Assembly: GCF_023701745.1 (NCBI RefSeq)
Contig: NZ_JAJOZB010000001.1
Coordinates: forward strand, 6,051,501-6,115,500
Origin: Streptomyces sp. RKAG293
Lineage (GTDB): Bacteria > Actinomycetota > Actinomycetes > Streptomycetales > Streptomycetaceae
Length of the DNA: 64,000 nucleotides
Direction: 5' to 3'
A program made the position numbers and the translations under genes. Below the pieces are notes generated by a model that was not told the DNA's origin, searched no databases, and worked only from the letters and a program-made list of their open reading frames with translations. Shown piece by piece: positions 18,919 through 27,200 of the stretch (within the stretch, counting starts at the first letter, position 1; the number at the start of each line of letters is the position of its first letter).

Positions 18919-19173
18919 CGCTGAAACCCGCCTTGTCGCGAACTGGCCTCGTCCGGTCTTTTCTACGGGCTGTCGCAAGGGGGAGTAACCCCTATGTCTC
19001 CCCGCCCGCTCCCCTTAGCAACACCCATACCGGACAGGGAATAGGGGTGGGCTGCCGGAGGGTAGGGGGTCGATGCTGTGGCACCTGCTTCGACGCCGCG
19101 GCTTCAATGAGGTTCAGGCTGTTTCATCAATCGCTGCAATCGCCTGACCGAGTGGACCTGACCGAGTGGATGG
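18919..19173. promoter_or_regulatory. Divergent promoter region with CCCCTA/TAGGGG operator-like array
   Basis: Between the leftward biosynthetic operon and the rightward carboxylase genes lie CCCCTA (18989-18994), CCCCTTA (19011-19017), TAGGGG (19042-19047) and TAGGGG (19063-19068). Within each pair the copies are about 22 bp apart (two helical turns), and the pairs face each other as an inverted repeat; ACCCCTAT (18988-18995) and ATAGGGGT (19041-19048) match over 8 bp. This looks like a shared operator. No regulator gene is in the window, and I could not place -10/-35 boxes with confidence. Confidence 0.55.
19143..19170 (+). repeat. 14-bp perfect tandem repeat before the carboxylase gene
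   Basis: CCTGACCGAGTGGA occurs twice without spacer, ending 3 bp before the possible GTG start at 19174. It duplicates the GAGTGGA stretch that would be the only Shine-Dalgarno candidate for that start. Confidence 0.8.
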
Positions 19174-19185
19174 GTGAACCGAACC

Positions 19186-20814
19186 ATGACCATTGCCGAG
19201 GACATCACCTCGACCGGGCCGCAGACGCTGGCCCCGGTGACGGGACAGCTCCCGCCACCGCGGCAGGACCCGAGGTCCCGGGTCGCGCTGCTCAACCTGG
19301 TCAAACAGACGGTCAGGGACGGACCGGGGCCGCGCGCGACGGAACAGCAGTGGGCCAAGGGCAAACTGACCGTTCACGAACGGCTGGAACTGCTCTTCGA
19401 CGAGGGCACGTTCACCGAGATCGAACCGCTGCGCCGGCACCGTGCCACCGGCTTCGGGCTGGAGAACAAGCGCCCCTACACCGACGGTGTGGTGACCGGC
19501 TGGGGCGAGGTCATGGGCCGCACGGTCTTCGTCTACGCCCATGACTTCCGGATCTTCGGCGGCTCGCTGGGCGAGGCCCACGCCGAGAAGATCCACAAGG
19601 TGATGGACCTGGCAGAATCGGCCGGCGCACCCCTGGTCAGCCTCAGCGACGGCGCCGGGGCCCGCATCCAGGAAGGCGTCACCGCGCTCGCCGGCTACGG
19701 CGGCATCTTCCGCCGCAACGTCCGCTCGTCGGGCGTCATCCCGCAGATCAGCGTGATGCTCGGCCCGTGCGCGGGCGGCGCCACCTACTCCCCGGCCCTC
19801 ACCGACTTCGTCTTCATGGTGCGCGGCACCTCGCAGATGTACATCACCGGGCCCGACGTGGTGCAGGCCGTCACCGGCGAGAAGATCTCCCACGACCAGC
19901 TCGGCGGCGCCGACGTGCACGCGTCCGTCTCCGGCGCGGCCCAGTTCGTCTACGAGGACGAGGCCGAGTGCCTCGCCGAAGTCCGCTACCTGCTCTCGCT
20001 GCTGCCCTCGAACAACCGGGAACTGCCGCCGGCCGTCACCACGGCCGACCCGGCCGACCGCCGCAACGAGTCGCTGCTGGAACTGGTGCCGGCCGACGCC
20101 ACCCGCGCCTACGACATCCGGCCGGTGATCGAGGAGATCGTCGACGACGGCGACTTCTTCGAGGTGCACGCCGCCTGGGCCACCAACATCGTCTGCGCGC
20201 TGGCGCGGCTGGACGGCCAGGTGGTCGGCATCGTGGCGAACCAGCCGGCGTCCCTGGCGGGCGTCCTGGACATCAACGCCTCGGAAAAGGCCGCGCGGTT
20301 CGTCCAGATGTGCGACTCGTTCAGCATTCCGCTGGTCACCCTCGTCGACGTGCCGGGCTTCCTGCCCGGCAGCGCGCAGGAGCACGGCGGCATCATCCGG
20401 CACGGCGCGAAGCTGCTGTACGCGTACTGCAACGCCACCGTGCCGCGGATCCAGGTCATCCTCCGCAAGGCCTACGGCGGTTCGTACATCGTCATGGACT
20501 CGCGGTCCATCGGCACCGACCTGTCCTTCGCCTGGCCGACCAACGAGATCGCGGTCATGGGCGCGGAGGGCGCCGCCAACGTCGTCTTCCGGCGCGAGAT
20601 CGCCGCGGCCGACGACCCGGACGCGGTCCGCGCCGAGCGCATCAAGCAGTACCAGGAGGAACTGATGCACCCCTACTACGCGGCGGAGCGCGGTCTTGTC
20701 GACGACGTCATCGACCCCGCGGAGACCCGTTCGGTGCTGATCCGCTCGCTGGCGATGCTCCGCACGAAGCACGCCACGCTCCCGTCCCGCAAGCACGGAA
20801 ACCCGCCGGTGTGA
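19186..20814 (+). CDS. Acyl-CoA carboxylase beta (carboxyltransferase) subunit
   Basis: 542 residues from ATG 19186; GTG 19174 would add four residues, and neither start has a strong ribosome site. Both carboxyltransferase half-domains are complete: the N half shows SDGAGARIQEG and GPCAGGATYSP, the C half shows LVDVPGFLPG and the oxyanion-forming glycine-rich RKAYGGSYIVMDS. At the position known to set substrate choice in Streptomyces beta subunits (Asp422 of propionyl-CoA carboxylase, Ile in acetyl-CoA users) this protein has Ile435. I therefore infer acetyl-CoA to malonyl-CoA conversion, matching the two malonyl-specific AT domains. The biotin-carrying alpha subunit must come from elsewhere in the genome. 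It runs divergently from the PKS operon and is followed after 5 bp by the epsilon subunit. Confidence 0.9.
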   Translation: MTIAEDITSTGPQTLAPVTGQLPPPRQDPRSRVALLNLVKQTVRDGPGPRATEQQWAKGKLTVHERLELLFDEGTFTEIEPLRRHRATGFGLENKRPYTDGVVTGWGEVMGRTVFVYAHDFRIFGGSLGEAHAEKIHKVMDLAESAGAPLVSLSDGAGARIQEGVTALAGYGGIFRRNVRSSGVIPQISVMLGPCAGGATYSPALTDFVFMVRGTSQMYITGPDVVQAVTGEKISHDQLGGADVHASVSGAAQFVYEDEAECLAEVRYLLSLLPSNNRELPPAVTTADPADRRNESLLELVPADATRAYDIRPVIEEIVDDGDFFEVHAAWATNIVCALARLDGQVVGIVANQPASLAGVLDINASEKAARFVQMCDSFSIPLVTLVDVPGFLPGSAQEHGGIIRHGAKLLYAYCNATVPRIQVILRKAYGGSYIVMDSRSIGTDLSFAWPTNEIAVMGAEGAANVVFRREIAAADDPDAVRAERIKQYQEELMHPYYAAERGLVDDVIDPAETRSVLIRSLAMLRTKHATLPSRKHGNPPV

Positions 20815-20819
20815 CGGCC

Positions 20820-21071
20820 ATGACGACACCGAGCGCACCGGCCGCGGAAGAGCCGGCAGCAGATGTGGGCGCCGACGAACTGCTCATCCAGTTCGTCCGC
20901 GGCGAGCCGGACGACGAACAGGTGGCCGCCGCGACGGTGGCCCTCCTCGCCGTCCTCCGGCAGAAGGCCGTGGCCGACGACGACCAGGGCGGACGGGGCG
21001 GGCAGAGCAGCCGGCCGCCGCGCTGGACCCCCGATGGCTACAGCCCGCCGGGCGCCTGGGCCTACGGCTGA
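20820..21071 (+). CDS. accE: Acyl-CoA carboxylase epsilon subunit
   Basis: 83 residues, ATG 5 bp after the beta-subunit stop. It shows the ACC epsilon pattern: an Ala/Glu-rich flexible N-terminus, then LIQFVRGEPDDEQVAAATVALLAVL (residues 22-46) and a Trp/Pro-rich end RWTPDGYSPPGAWAYG. Epsilon subunits bind and activate the actinobacterial acyl-CoA carboxylase complex and are normally encoded right after their beta subunit, as here. Confidence 0.88.
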   Translation: MTTPSAPAAEEPAADVGADELLIQFVRGEPDDEQVAAATVALLAVLRQKAVADDDQGGRGGQSSRPPRWTPDGYSPPGAWAYG

Positions 21072-21091
21072 CCGACACCAACCTTCCGCCT

Positions 21092-21122
21092 GTGCCCCGG
21101 ATCCGCTGAGGATCCGGGGCAC
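21092..21122 (+). terminator. Intrinsic terminator after accE
   Basis: A perfect 13-bp stem (GTGCCCCGGATCC) with loop GCTGA starts 20 bp after the accE stop. It is followed by two near-identical 25-bp copies of a cacggtcatgtc..ccgtggccgcc unit (about 21119-21170). Confidence 0.8.
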
Positions 21123-21218
21123 GGTCATGTCACCGTGGCCGCCGCACGGTCATGTCCCCCGTGGCCGCCGTGGGCGGAGCCGGGCAGCGACGCAGTACCG
21201 AACCGGGGCAACACTGAA

Positions 21219-21247
21219 CCCACCGCCTCACTCACTGAGGCGGTGGG
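21219..21247. terminator. Second, bidirectional terminator between accE and the membrane gene
   Basis: A perfect 12-bp stem CCCACCGCCTCA with loop CTCAC lies 31 bp beyond the stop of the leftward membrane-protein gene. Together with the hairpin at 21092 it isolates the polyketide locus from the next unit. Confidence 0.8.
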
Positions 21248-21278
21248 ACGGTGGGGGGAGCGTTGGCGCGGGTTGGGG

Positions 21279-21845
21279 TCAGGCCGTCTGGTGCGCGCGG
21301 CGCGCGGCGACGGCCTTCGGGTAGCGGATCGTGAAGAGCACGGGGATCACGAAGCTGGCGACCTTGACGACGATCATGGGTGTCGTCGCGTGCGCGTCGG
21401 CGCGGATGATGAAGGCCAGCACGACGGCGGCGGCCGCGAAGGCGAGCCCCCACACCTGCGTGATGACGGCGTTGGTCCGGTAGAACGCCTCCGTGCGGGC
21501 GACCTTCTCCGGTACGAGTTTGCGTGCGATGCCGAGGGTGAACGGCCGACGGATGAGCAGCGAGCCCCAGGCGGTGAGGGCGAGCCACGCGTCGACAAGA
21601 GCCGGCCCGTAACGGACCAGATCCGAGTCCGGTTGCGCGTAGGACAGCCAGGCGATCCCCGCGAAGAACACGAACGCGCTGGTCTCGATCACCATCTCGT
21701 CCCAGTTCTTGCCGGACTTGCGATCGCGCCAGATCACCACTGTGGCGATCCCGAGCCCGACCAGTGCACCCTTGCGCCAGTCATCGCTTGTGGCGACGAA
21801 GGCATAGGCGATCCACGGGAGGAAGCTGATGAGGTAGCGGGTCAT
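21279..21845 (-). CDS. Small polytopic membrane protein of unknown function
   Basis: 188 residues; ATG 21845 follows AAAGGAGCT at 8 nt. Hydrophobic segments are visible near residues 3-20, 28-38, 55-72, 85-100, 118-140 and 150-170, separated by short basic loops (DRKSGKNWDE, RYPKAVAARRAH), so about five or six membrane spans. The spacing loosely resembles intracellular-septation-type or ABC-2-like small membrane proteins, but no diagnostic motif is present and I do not assign a function. It is divergent from the methyl-cycle operon and shares its 211-bp control region, which suggests co-regulation with SAM metabolism (inference only). Confidence 0.7.
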   Translation of the reverse strand: MTRYLISFLPWIAYAFVATSDDWRKGALVGLGIATVVIWRDRKSGKNWDEMVIETSAFVFFAGIAWLSYAQPDSDLVRYGPALVDAWLALTAWGSLLIRRPFTLGIARKLVPEKVARTEAFYRTNAVITQVWGLAFAAAAVVLAFIIRADAHATTPMIVVKVASFVIPVLFTIRYPKAVAARRAHQTA

Positions 21846-21883
21846 GGATAGCTCCTTTCTCGCATCCATTGCGACAGGTGGGA

Positions 21884-21972
21884 CTAAAGCGCCCCTAAAG
21901 CGATCCACGGCCCGCAAGGGCGTCAAAAAAGGCTACCCCCGTTGGGCGGGCCGTGCACAGGTTTCGCTTTAG
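21884..21972. promoter_or_regulatory. CTAAAGCG repeats and long interrupted palindrome between membrane gene and metK
   Basis: CTAAAGCG occurs at 21884-21891 and 21895-21902 (11 bp apart, one helical turn), and inverted as CGCTTTAG at 21965-21972. Inside these lies a 10-bp inverted repeat CACGGCCCGC (21906-21915) / GCGGGCCGTG (21946-21955). The arms can fold as one long broken stem, so this may be an operator, an RNA structure or both. Confidence 0.55.
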
Positions 21973-22001
21973 CCGTCCGCAAGGAGCCGATCGCACGCTC
22001 T

Positions 22002-22051
22002 CGTGGATATCGCTCCACGGTCCACCGGAGCGTTGGATACGCATCTGGAGG
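22002..22051 (+). promoter_or_regulatory. metK leader with mutually exclusive hairpins ahead of the ribosome site
   Basis: Stem A CGTGGA/TCCACG (22002-22007 with 22014-22019) and stem B CGCTCC/GGAGCG (22011-22016 with 22027-22032) share bases and cannot form together. A small hairpin GCGT/ACGC follows at 22030-22042, just before the GGAGG ribosome site. The arrangement is switch-like, but I could not match it to a known SAM or SAH riboswitch consensus. Confidence 0.4.
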
Positions 22052-22056
22052 AATCC

Positions 22057-23256
22057 ATGGCCCGCCGCCTTTTCACGTCGGAATCGGTTACCGAGGGACA
22101 CCCCGACAAAATCGCCGACCAGATCAGTGACTCCGTACTCGACGCACTCCTCGGGCAGGACCGCACCGCCCGGGTCGCTGTCGAAACCCTGATCACGACC
22201 GGTCAGGTGCACATTGCCGGCGAGGTCACCACGTCCGCGTACGCCGATATTCCGGCGATCGTGCGGCAGACGGTGCTGGATATCGGGTACGACTCGTCCG
22301 CGAAGGGATTCGACGGGGCTTCGTGCGGTGTGTCGGTCTCCATCGGTGCGCAGTCCCCGGACATCGCGCAGGGCGTCGACGCGGCGTACGAGTCGCGGGT
22401 GGAGGGCGGCGAGGACGACCTCGACCGTCAGGGCGCCGGTGACCAGGGCCTGATGTTCGGGTACGCGTGCGACGACACGCCCGAGCTGATGCCGCTGCCT
22501 ATCGCCCTCGCCCACCGCCTCTCCCGCCGGCTCTCCGCGGTCCGCAAGAGCGGCCGGCTGGCGTATCTGCGCCCGGACGGCAAGACCCAGGTCACCATCG
22601 AGTACGACGGCAGCAAGGCCGTCCGCCTCGACACCGTCGTGATCTCCAGCCAGCACGCGCCCGACATCAGCCTGGACTCCCTGCTGGCCCCGGACATCCG
22701 GGAGTTCGTCGTGGAGCCGGAGCTCGAAGCCCTCGGCCTCACCCTGTCGACGGAGGGCTACCGGTTGCTCGTCAACCCGACCGGGCGGTTCGAGGTGGGT
22801 GGTCCGATGGGTGACGCGGGGCTGACCGGCCGGAAGATCATCGTCGATACGTACGGCGGGATGGCCCGGCACGGTGGCGGCGCGTTCTCCGGCAAGGACC
22901 CGTCCAAGGTGGACCGTTCGGCCGCCTACGCGATGCGCTGGGTCGCCAAGAACGTCGTCGCCGCCGATCTGGCGACGCGCTGCGAGGTCCAGGTCGCCTA
23001 CGCCATCGGCAAGGCCGCCCCCGTCGGGCTGTTCGTCGAGACGTTCGGCACCGAGACCATCCCCGTGGCCCGCATCCAGGACGCCGTCAGCCAGGTCTTC
23101 GACCTGCGCCCGGCCGCCATCGTGCGCGACCTCGACCTGCTGCGGCCCATCTACGCGCAGACCGCCGCCTACGGCCACTTCGGCCGGACGGACGCCGACT
23201 TCACCTGGGAGTCCACCGACCGGGCGGCCAAACTCCGCCAGGCCGCCGGTCTCTGA
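22057..23256 (+). CDS. metK: S-adenosylmethionine synthetase
   Basis: 399 residues; ATG 22057 follows GGAGG at 5 nt. It makes S-adenosylmethionine from methionine and ATP. Family signatures are intact: TEGHPDKIADQISD at the N-terminus (ATP-binding His), the nonapeptide-like GYACDDTPELMPLPI in the middle, GPMGDAGLTGRKIIVDTYGG, and the loop GGGAFSGKDPSKVDRS. Length matches bacterial MetK. It opens an operon that runs metK, PfkB kinase, metH, metF, ahcY, a complete methyl cycle. Streptomyces normally have a housekeeping metK elsewhere, so this is probably a second copy tied to a special demand for methyl groups (inference). Confidence 0.95.
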   Translation: MARRLFTSESVTEGHPDKIADQISDSVLDALLGQDRTARVAVETLITTGQVHIAGEVTTSAYADIPAIVRQTVLDIGYDSSAKGFDGASCGVSVSIGAQSPDIAQGVDAAYESRVEGGEDDLDRQGAGDQGLMFGYACDDTPELMPLPIALAHRLSRRLSAVRKSGRLAYLRPDGKTQVTIEYDGSKAVRLDTVVISSQHAPDISLDSLLAPDIREFVVEPELEALGLTLSTEGYRLLVNPTGRFEVGGPMGDAGLTGRKIIVDTYGGMARHGGGAFSGKDPSKVDRSAAYAMRWVAKNVVAADLATRCEVQVAYAIGKAAPVGLFVETFGTETIPVARIQDAVSQVFDLRPAAIVRDLDLLRPIYAQTAAYGHFGRTDADFTWESTDRAAKLRQAAGL

Positions 23257-23297
23257 CAGCCGGCCGAGGAAGAGCACCGGAGGAGTGAGTGACTGAG

Positions 23298-24290
23298 ATG
23301 CGCACCGCCATCACAGGATCCATCGCAACCGACCATCTGATGGTCTTCCCCGGTCGGTTCACCGACCACCTGGTCGCCGACCAGCTCCAGAACGTCTCCC
23401 TGTCCTTCCTCGCCGACACCCTGGAGGTCCGGCGGGGAGGGGTGGCGGCGAACATCGCGTTCGGCATGGGCCAGCTCGGCCTCGCCCCGGTACTGGTCGG
23501 CGCGGTCGGCCCGGACTTCGCCGACTACCAGGTCTGGCTCAAGCAGCACGGCGTCGACACCGACTCCGTCCAGGTCTCCCACGAGCACCAGACGGCCCGC
23601 TTCGTCTGCACCACCGACTCGGTGCAGAACCAGATCGCCACGTTCTACGCGGGCGCCATGGCCGAGGCCCGCCGGATCGCCCTCGCCCCCGTCACGGAAC
23701 GCGCCGGCGCCCTCGACCTGGTCGTCATCGCCCCCAACGACCCCGAGGCGATGCTCCGGCACACCGCCGAATGCCGTGAGCTGGGCATTCCCTTCGCGGC
23801 CGATCCGTCGCAGCAACTCGCGCGCCTGGACGGCGAGTCGGTGCGGCTGCTCCTCGACGGCCCGCGCTTCCTCTTCAGCAACGAGTACGAGGCGGCGCTC
23901 CTCCAGGAACGCACCGGCTGGAGCGCGGACCAGGTGCTCCAGCGCGTCGGCACCTGGATCACCACGCTCGGCGCCAAGGGCGTCCGCATCGAGCGCGCGG
24001 GCGAAGCCCCGATCCTCGTACCGGCCGCCCCGACCACCGGCGCCACCGAACCCACCGGGGTCGGCGACGCCTTCCGCGCCGGGTTCCTCGCCGGCGTCTC
24101 CTGGGATCTCACCCTGCGGCGCTCGGCCGAACTGGGCTGCGCGCTGGCCACCGTCGTCCTCGAATCGGTCGGCACCCAGGAGTACCACCTGGACCGCACC
24201 GACCTCCTCAGCCGGCTGCGGACCGGCTACGGCACCGCGTCCGCCACTGAGCTCGAACCGCGGCTGTCCTATTTGGCGAGGTCCCTGTGA
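23298..24290 (+). CDS. PfkB-family carbohydrate/adenosine kinase
   Basis: 330 residues from ATG 23298 (MRTAITGSIATDHLM, the usual start of close homologues); a GTG at 23289 sits only 3 nt from GGAGGAG and is less likely. PfkB signatures: RRGGVAANIAFGMGQLG near residue 47 and the C-terminal EPTGVGDAFRAGFLAG, with Asp as catalytic base (canonical GAGDAF has Val here instead of Ala). Placed between metK and metH and four bases overlapping metH, it most likely phosphorylates the adenosine released when AhcY splits S-adenosylhomocysteine, pulling that reversible reaction forward. The substrate is inferred from context; ribokinase-like sugar use cannot be ruled out. Confidence 0.82.
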   Translation: MRTAITGSIATDHLMVFPGRFTDHLVADQLQNVSLSFLADTLEVRRGGVAANIAFGMGQLGLAPVLVGAVGPDFADYQVWLKQHGVDTDSVQVSHEHQTARFVCTTDSVQNQIATFYAGAMAEARRIALAPVTERAGALDLVVIAPNDPEAMLRHTAECRELGIPFAADPSQQLARLDGESVRLLLDGPRFLFSNEYEAALLQERTGWSADQVLQRVGTWITTLGAKGVRIERAGEAPILVPAAPTTGATEPTGVGDAFRAGFLAGVSWDLTLRRSAELGCALATVVLESVGTQEYHLDRTDLLSRLRTGYGTASATELEPRLSYLARSL

Positions 24291-27200
24291 GCGTGAGCCA
24301 GAAGAGCCAGAGGAACCAGAAGAGTCAGAAGAGCCAGGAGAGCCAGGAGAGCCGGGAGAGGGTGCGGCTGCTGCGGGACGCGTTCGCGTCGCGGGTGGTG
24401 GTGGGCGATGGCGCGATGGGCACGATGCTGCAGGCGCAGGACCCGTCGCTGGACGACTTCGAGAACCTGGAGGGCTGCAACGAGGTTCTGAACGTGACGC
24501 GGCCGGACATCGTCCGGTCGGTGCACGAGGAGTACTTCGCGGTGGGTGTCGACTGCGTCGAGACCAACACCTTCGGTGCGAACCTGGCGGCGCTGGGGGA
24601 GTACGACATCCCCGGCCGCATTCATGAACTCTCGCTCTCCGGCGCCCGGTTGGCCCGTGAGGTGGCGGACGGTTTCGCCACGCCGGACCGGCCGCGCTGG
24701 GTGCTGGGCTCCGTAGGACCCGGCACCAAGCTCCCGACCCTCGGCCACGCGCCCTATGCGCTGCTGCGGGACGGCTACGAGGAGAACGTCGCCGGCCTCA
24801 TCGACGGCGGCGCGGACGCGATCCTGGTGGAGACCACCCAGGACCTGCTCCAGACCAAGGCCGCCATCGTCGGCGCCCGGCGGGCGATGAGCTCCGCAGG
24901 CATCCAGCTGCCGCTGATCTGCCAGGTCACGGTGGAGACGACGGGCACGATGCTGCTGGGTTCCGAGATCGGCGCGGCGCTGACGGCGCTGGAGCCGCTC
25001 GGCATCGACATGATCGGCCTGAACTGCGCCACCGGCCCCGCCGAGATGAGCGAGCACCTGCGCTATCTCGCCCGGCACGCCCGTATCGCCGTCTCCTGCA
25101 TGCCGAACGCCGGGCTGCCAGTGCTGGGCAAGGACGGCGCGCACTACCCGCTGTCGCCGGAGGAGCTCGCGGACGCCCACGAGACGTTCGTGCGCGAGTA
25201 CGGGCTGTCCCTGGTGGGCGGCTGCTGCGGCACCACCCCTGAGCACCTGCGGCAGGTCGTGGAGCGGGTGCGGGGCCTGGAGCTGTCGCCGCGCGATCCG
25301 CGCCCGGAGCCGGGTGCGGCGTCGCTCTACCAGACGGTGCCGTTCAAGCAGGACGCGTCGTATCTCGCGATCGGTGAGCGGACGAACGCCAACGGGTCGA
25401 AGAAGTTCCGTGAGGCCATGCTGGAAGGCCGCTGGGACGACTGTGTCGAGATGGCCCGCGACCAGATCCGCGAGGGTGCGCACCTGCTGGACCTGTGCGT
25501 GGACTACGTGGGCCGTGACGGTGCCGCGGACATGGCCGAGGTCGCCGGTCGCTTCGCGACGGCGTCGACGTTGCCGATCGTACTGGACTCCACCGAAGTG
25601 CCCGTCCTGCGGGCGGGGTTGGAGAAGCTCGGTGGCCGGGCGGTCATCAACTCCGTCAACTACGAGGACGGCGACGGCCCCGAGTCCCGGTTCGCGCAGA
25701 TCACGGCGCTGGCCGCCGAGCACGGCGCCGCGCTGATCGCGCTGACCATCGACGAGGAGGGTCAGGCACGGACCCCGGAGCACAAGGTCGCCATCGCCGA
25801 GCGGCTGATCGAGGACCTGACCACCAACTGGGGCATCCTCGAATCGGACATCCTGGTGGACTGCCTGACGTTCACGATCGCGACCGGCCAGGAGGAGTCC
25901 CGTAAGGACGGCATCTCGACGATCGAGGCCATCAGGGAGCTGAAGCGCCGCCATCCCCTGGTACAGACGACCCTGGGTCTGTCGAACATCTCCTTCGGCC
26001 TCAACCCCGCCGCCCGTGTCGTGCTGAACTCGGTCTTCCTCAACGAGTGCGTGGAAGCCGGCCTCGACTCCGCCATCGTGCACGCCAGCAAGATCGTGCC
26101 GATCGCCCGGATCCCCGAGGAGCAGCGGGAGATCGCCCTCGACCTGGTCTACGACCGGCGTCGTGAGGGCTACGACCCGTTGCAGGCCTTCCTGGCGGCC
26201 TTCGAGGGTGTCGACATGAAATCGGTGAAGGCGGGGCGTGCGGAAGAGCTGGCCGCGCTGCCGCTGGACGAGCGCTTGCAGCGGCGGATCATCGACGGTG
26301 AGAAGAACGGCCTGGAGCAGGATCTCGATGAGGCGCTGACCGTTCAGTCGGCTCTGCAGATTGTCAACGACACGCTGCTGGAGGGCATGAAGGTCGTCGG
26401 TGAGCTGTTCGGCTCCGGTCAGATGCAGTTGCCGTTCGTGCTGCAGTCCGCGGAGGTCATGAAGACCGCGGTGGCGTATCTGGAACCGCATATGGAGAAG
26501 TCCGACGCGGAGGGCAAGGGCACCATCGTGCTCGCCACGGTTCGCGGCGACGTCCATGACATCGGCAAGAACCTCGTCGACATCATCCTGTCGAACAACG
26601 GCTACAACGTCGTGAACCTCGGGATCAAGCAGCCGGTGGCGGCGATCCTGGACGCGGCCACCGAGCACAAGGCCGACGTGATCGGCATGTCGGGTCTCCT
26701 CGTGAAGTCCACCGTGATCATGAAGGAGAACCTGCAGGAGCTCAACCAGCGCAAGATGGCCGCCGACTATCCGGTGATTCTGGGTGGAGCGGCGCTGACC
26801 CGCGCCTATGTCGAGCAGGACCTGCACGAGATCTACGAAGGCGAGGTCCGCTACGCCCGCGACGCCTTCGAGGGCCTGCGGCTGATGGACGCGCTGATCG
26901 CCGTCAAGCGCGGCGTCCCCGGCGCCACCCTCCCCCCGCTCAAGCAGCGCCGCGTCGCCGCCGTGGACCGTCCCGCACGCGGTCCGGTGACCCCGGAACT
27001 GCTGCCCGCCCGCTCCGACGTGGCGGCCGACAACCCCGTCCCGAAGGCGCCGTTCCTGGGGACGCGGATCGTGAAGGGCATTCCGCTCGCGGAGTACTCC
27101 TCCTGGCTGGACGAGCGGGCCACGTTCATGGGCCAGTGGGGGCTGAAGTCCGGCCGTGGGGGCGGGCCTTCGTACGAGGAGCTGGTCGAGACGGAGGGCC

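Noticed and set aside
21846..22056. Known SAM-I, SAM-II, SAM-IV, SAH or cobalamin riboswitch before metK
   Set aside because: None of the core sequences I know for these classes is present; only generic hairpins are.
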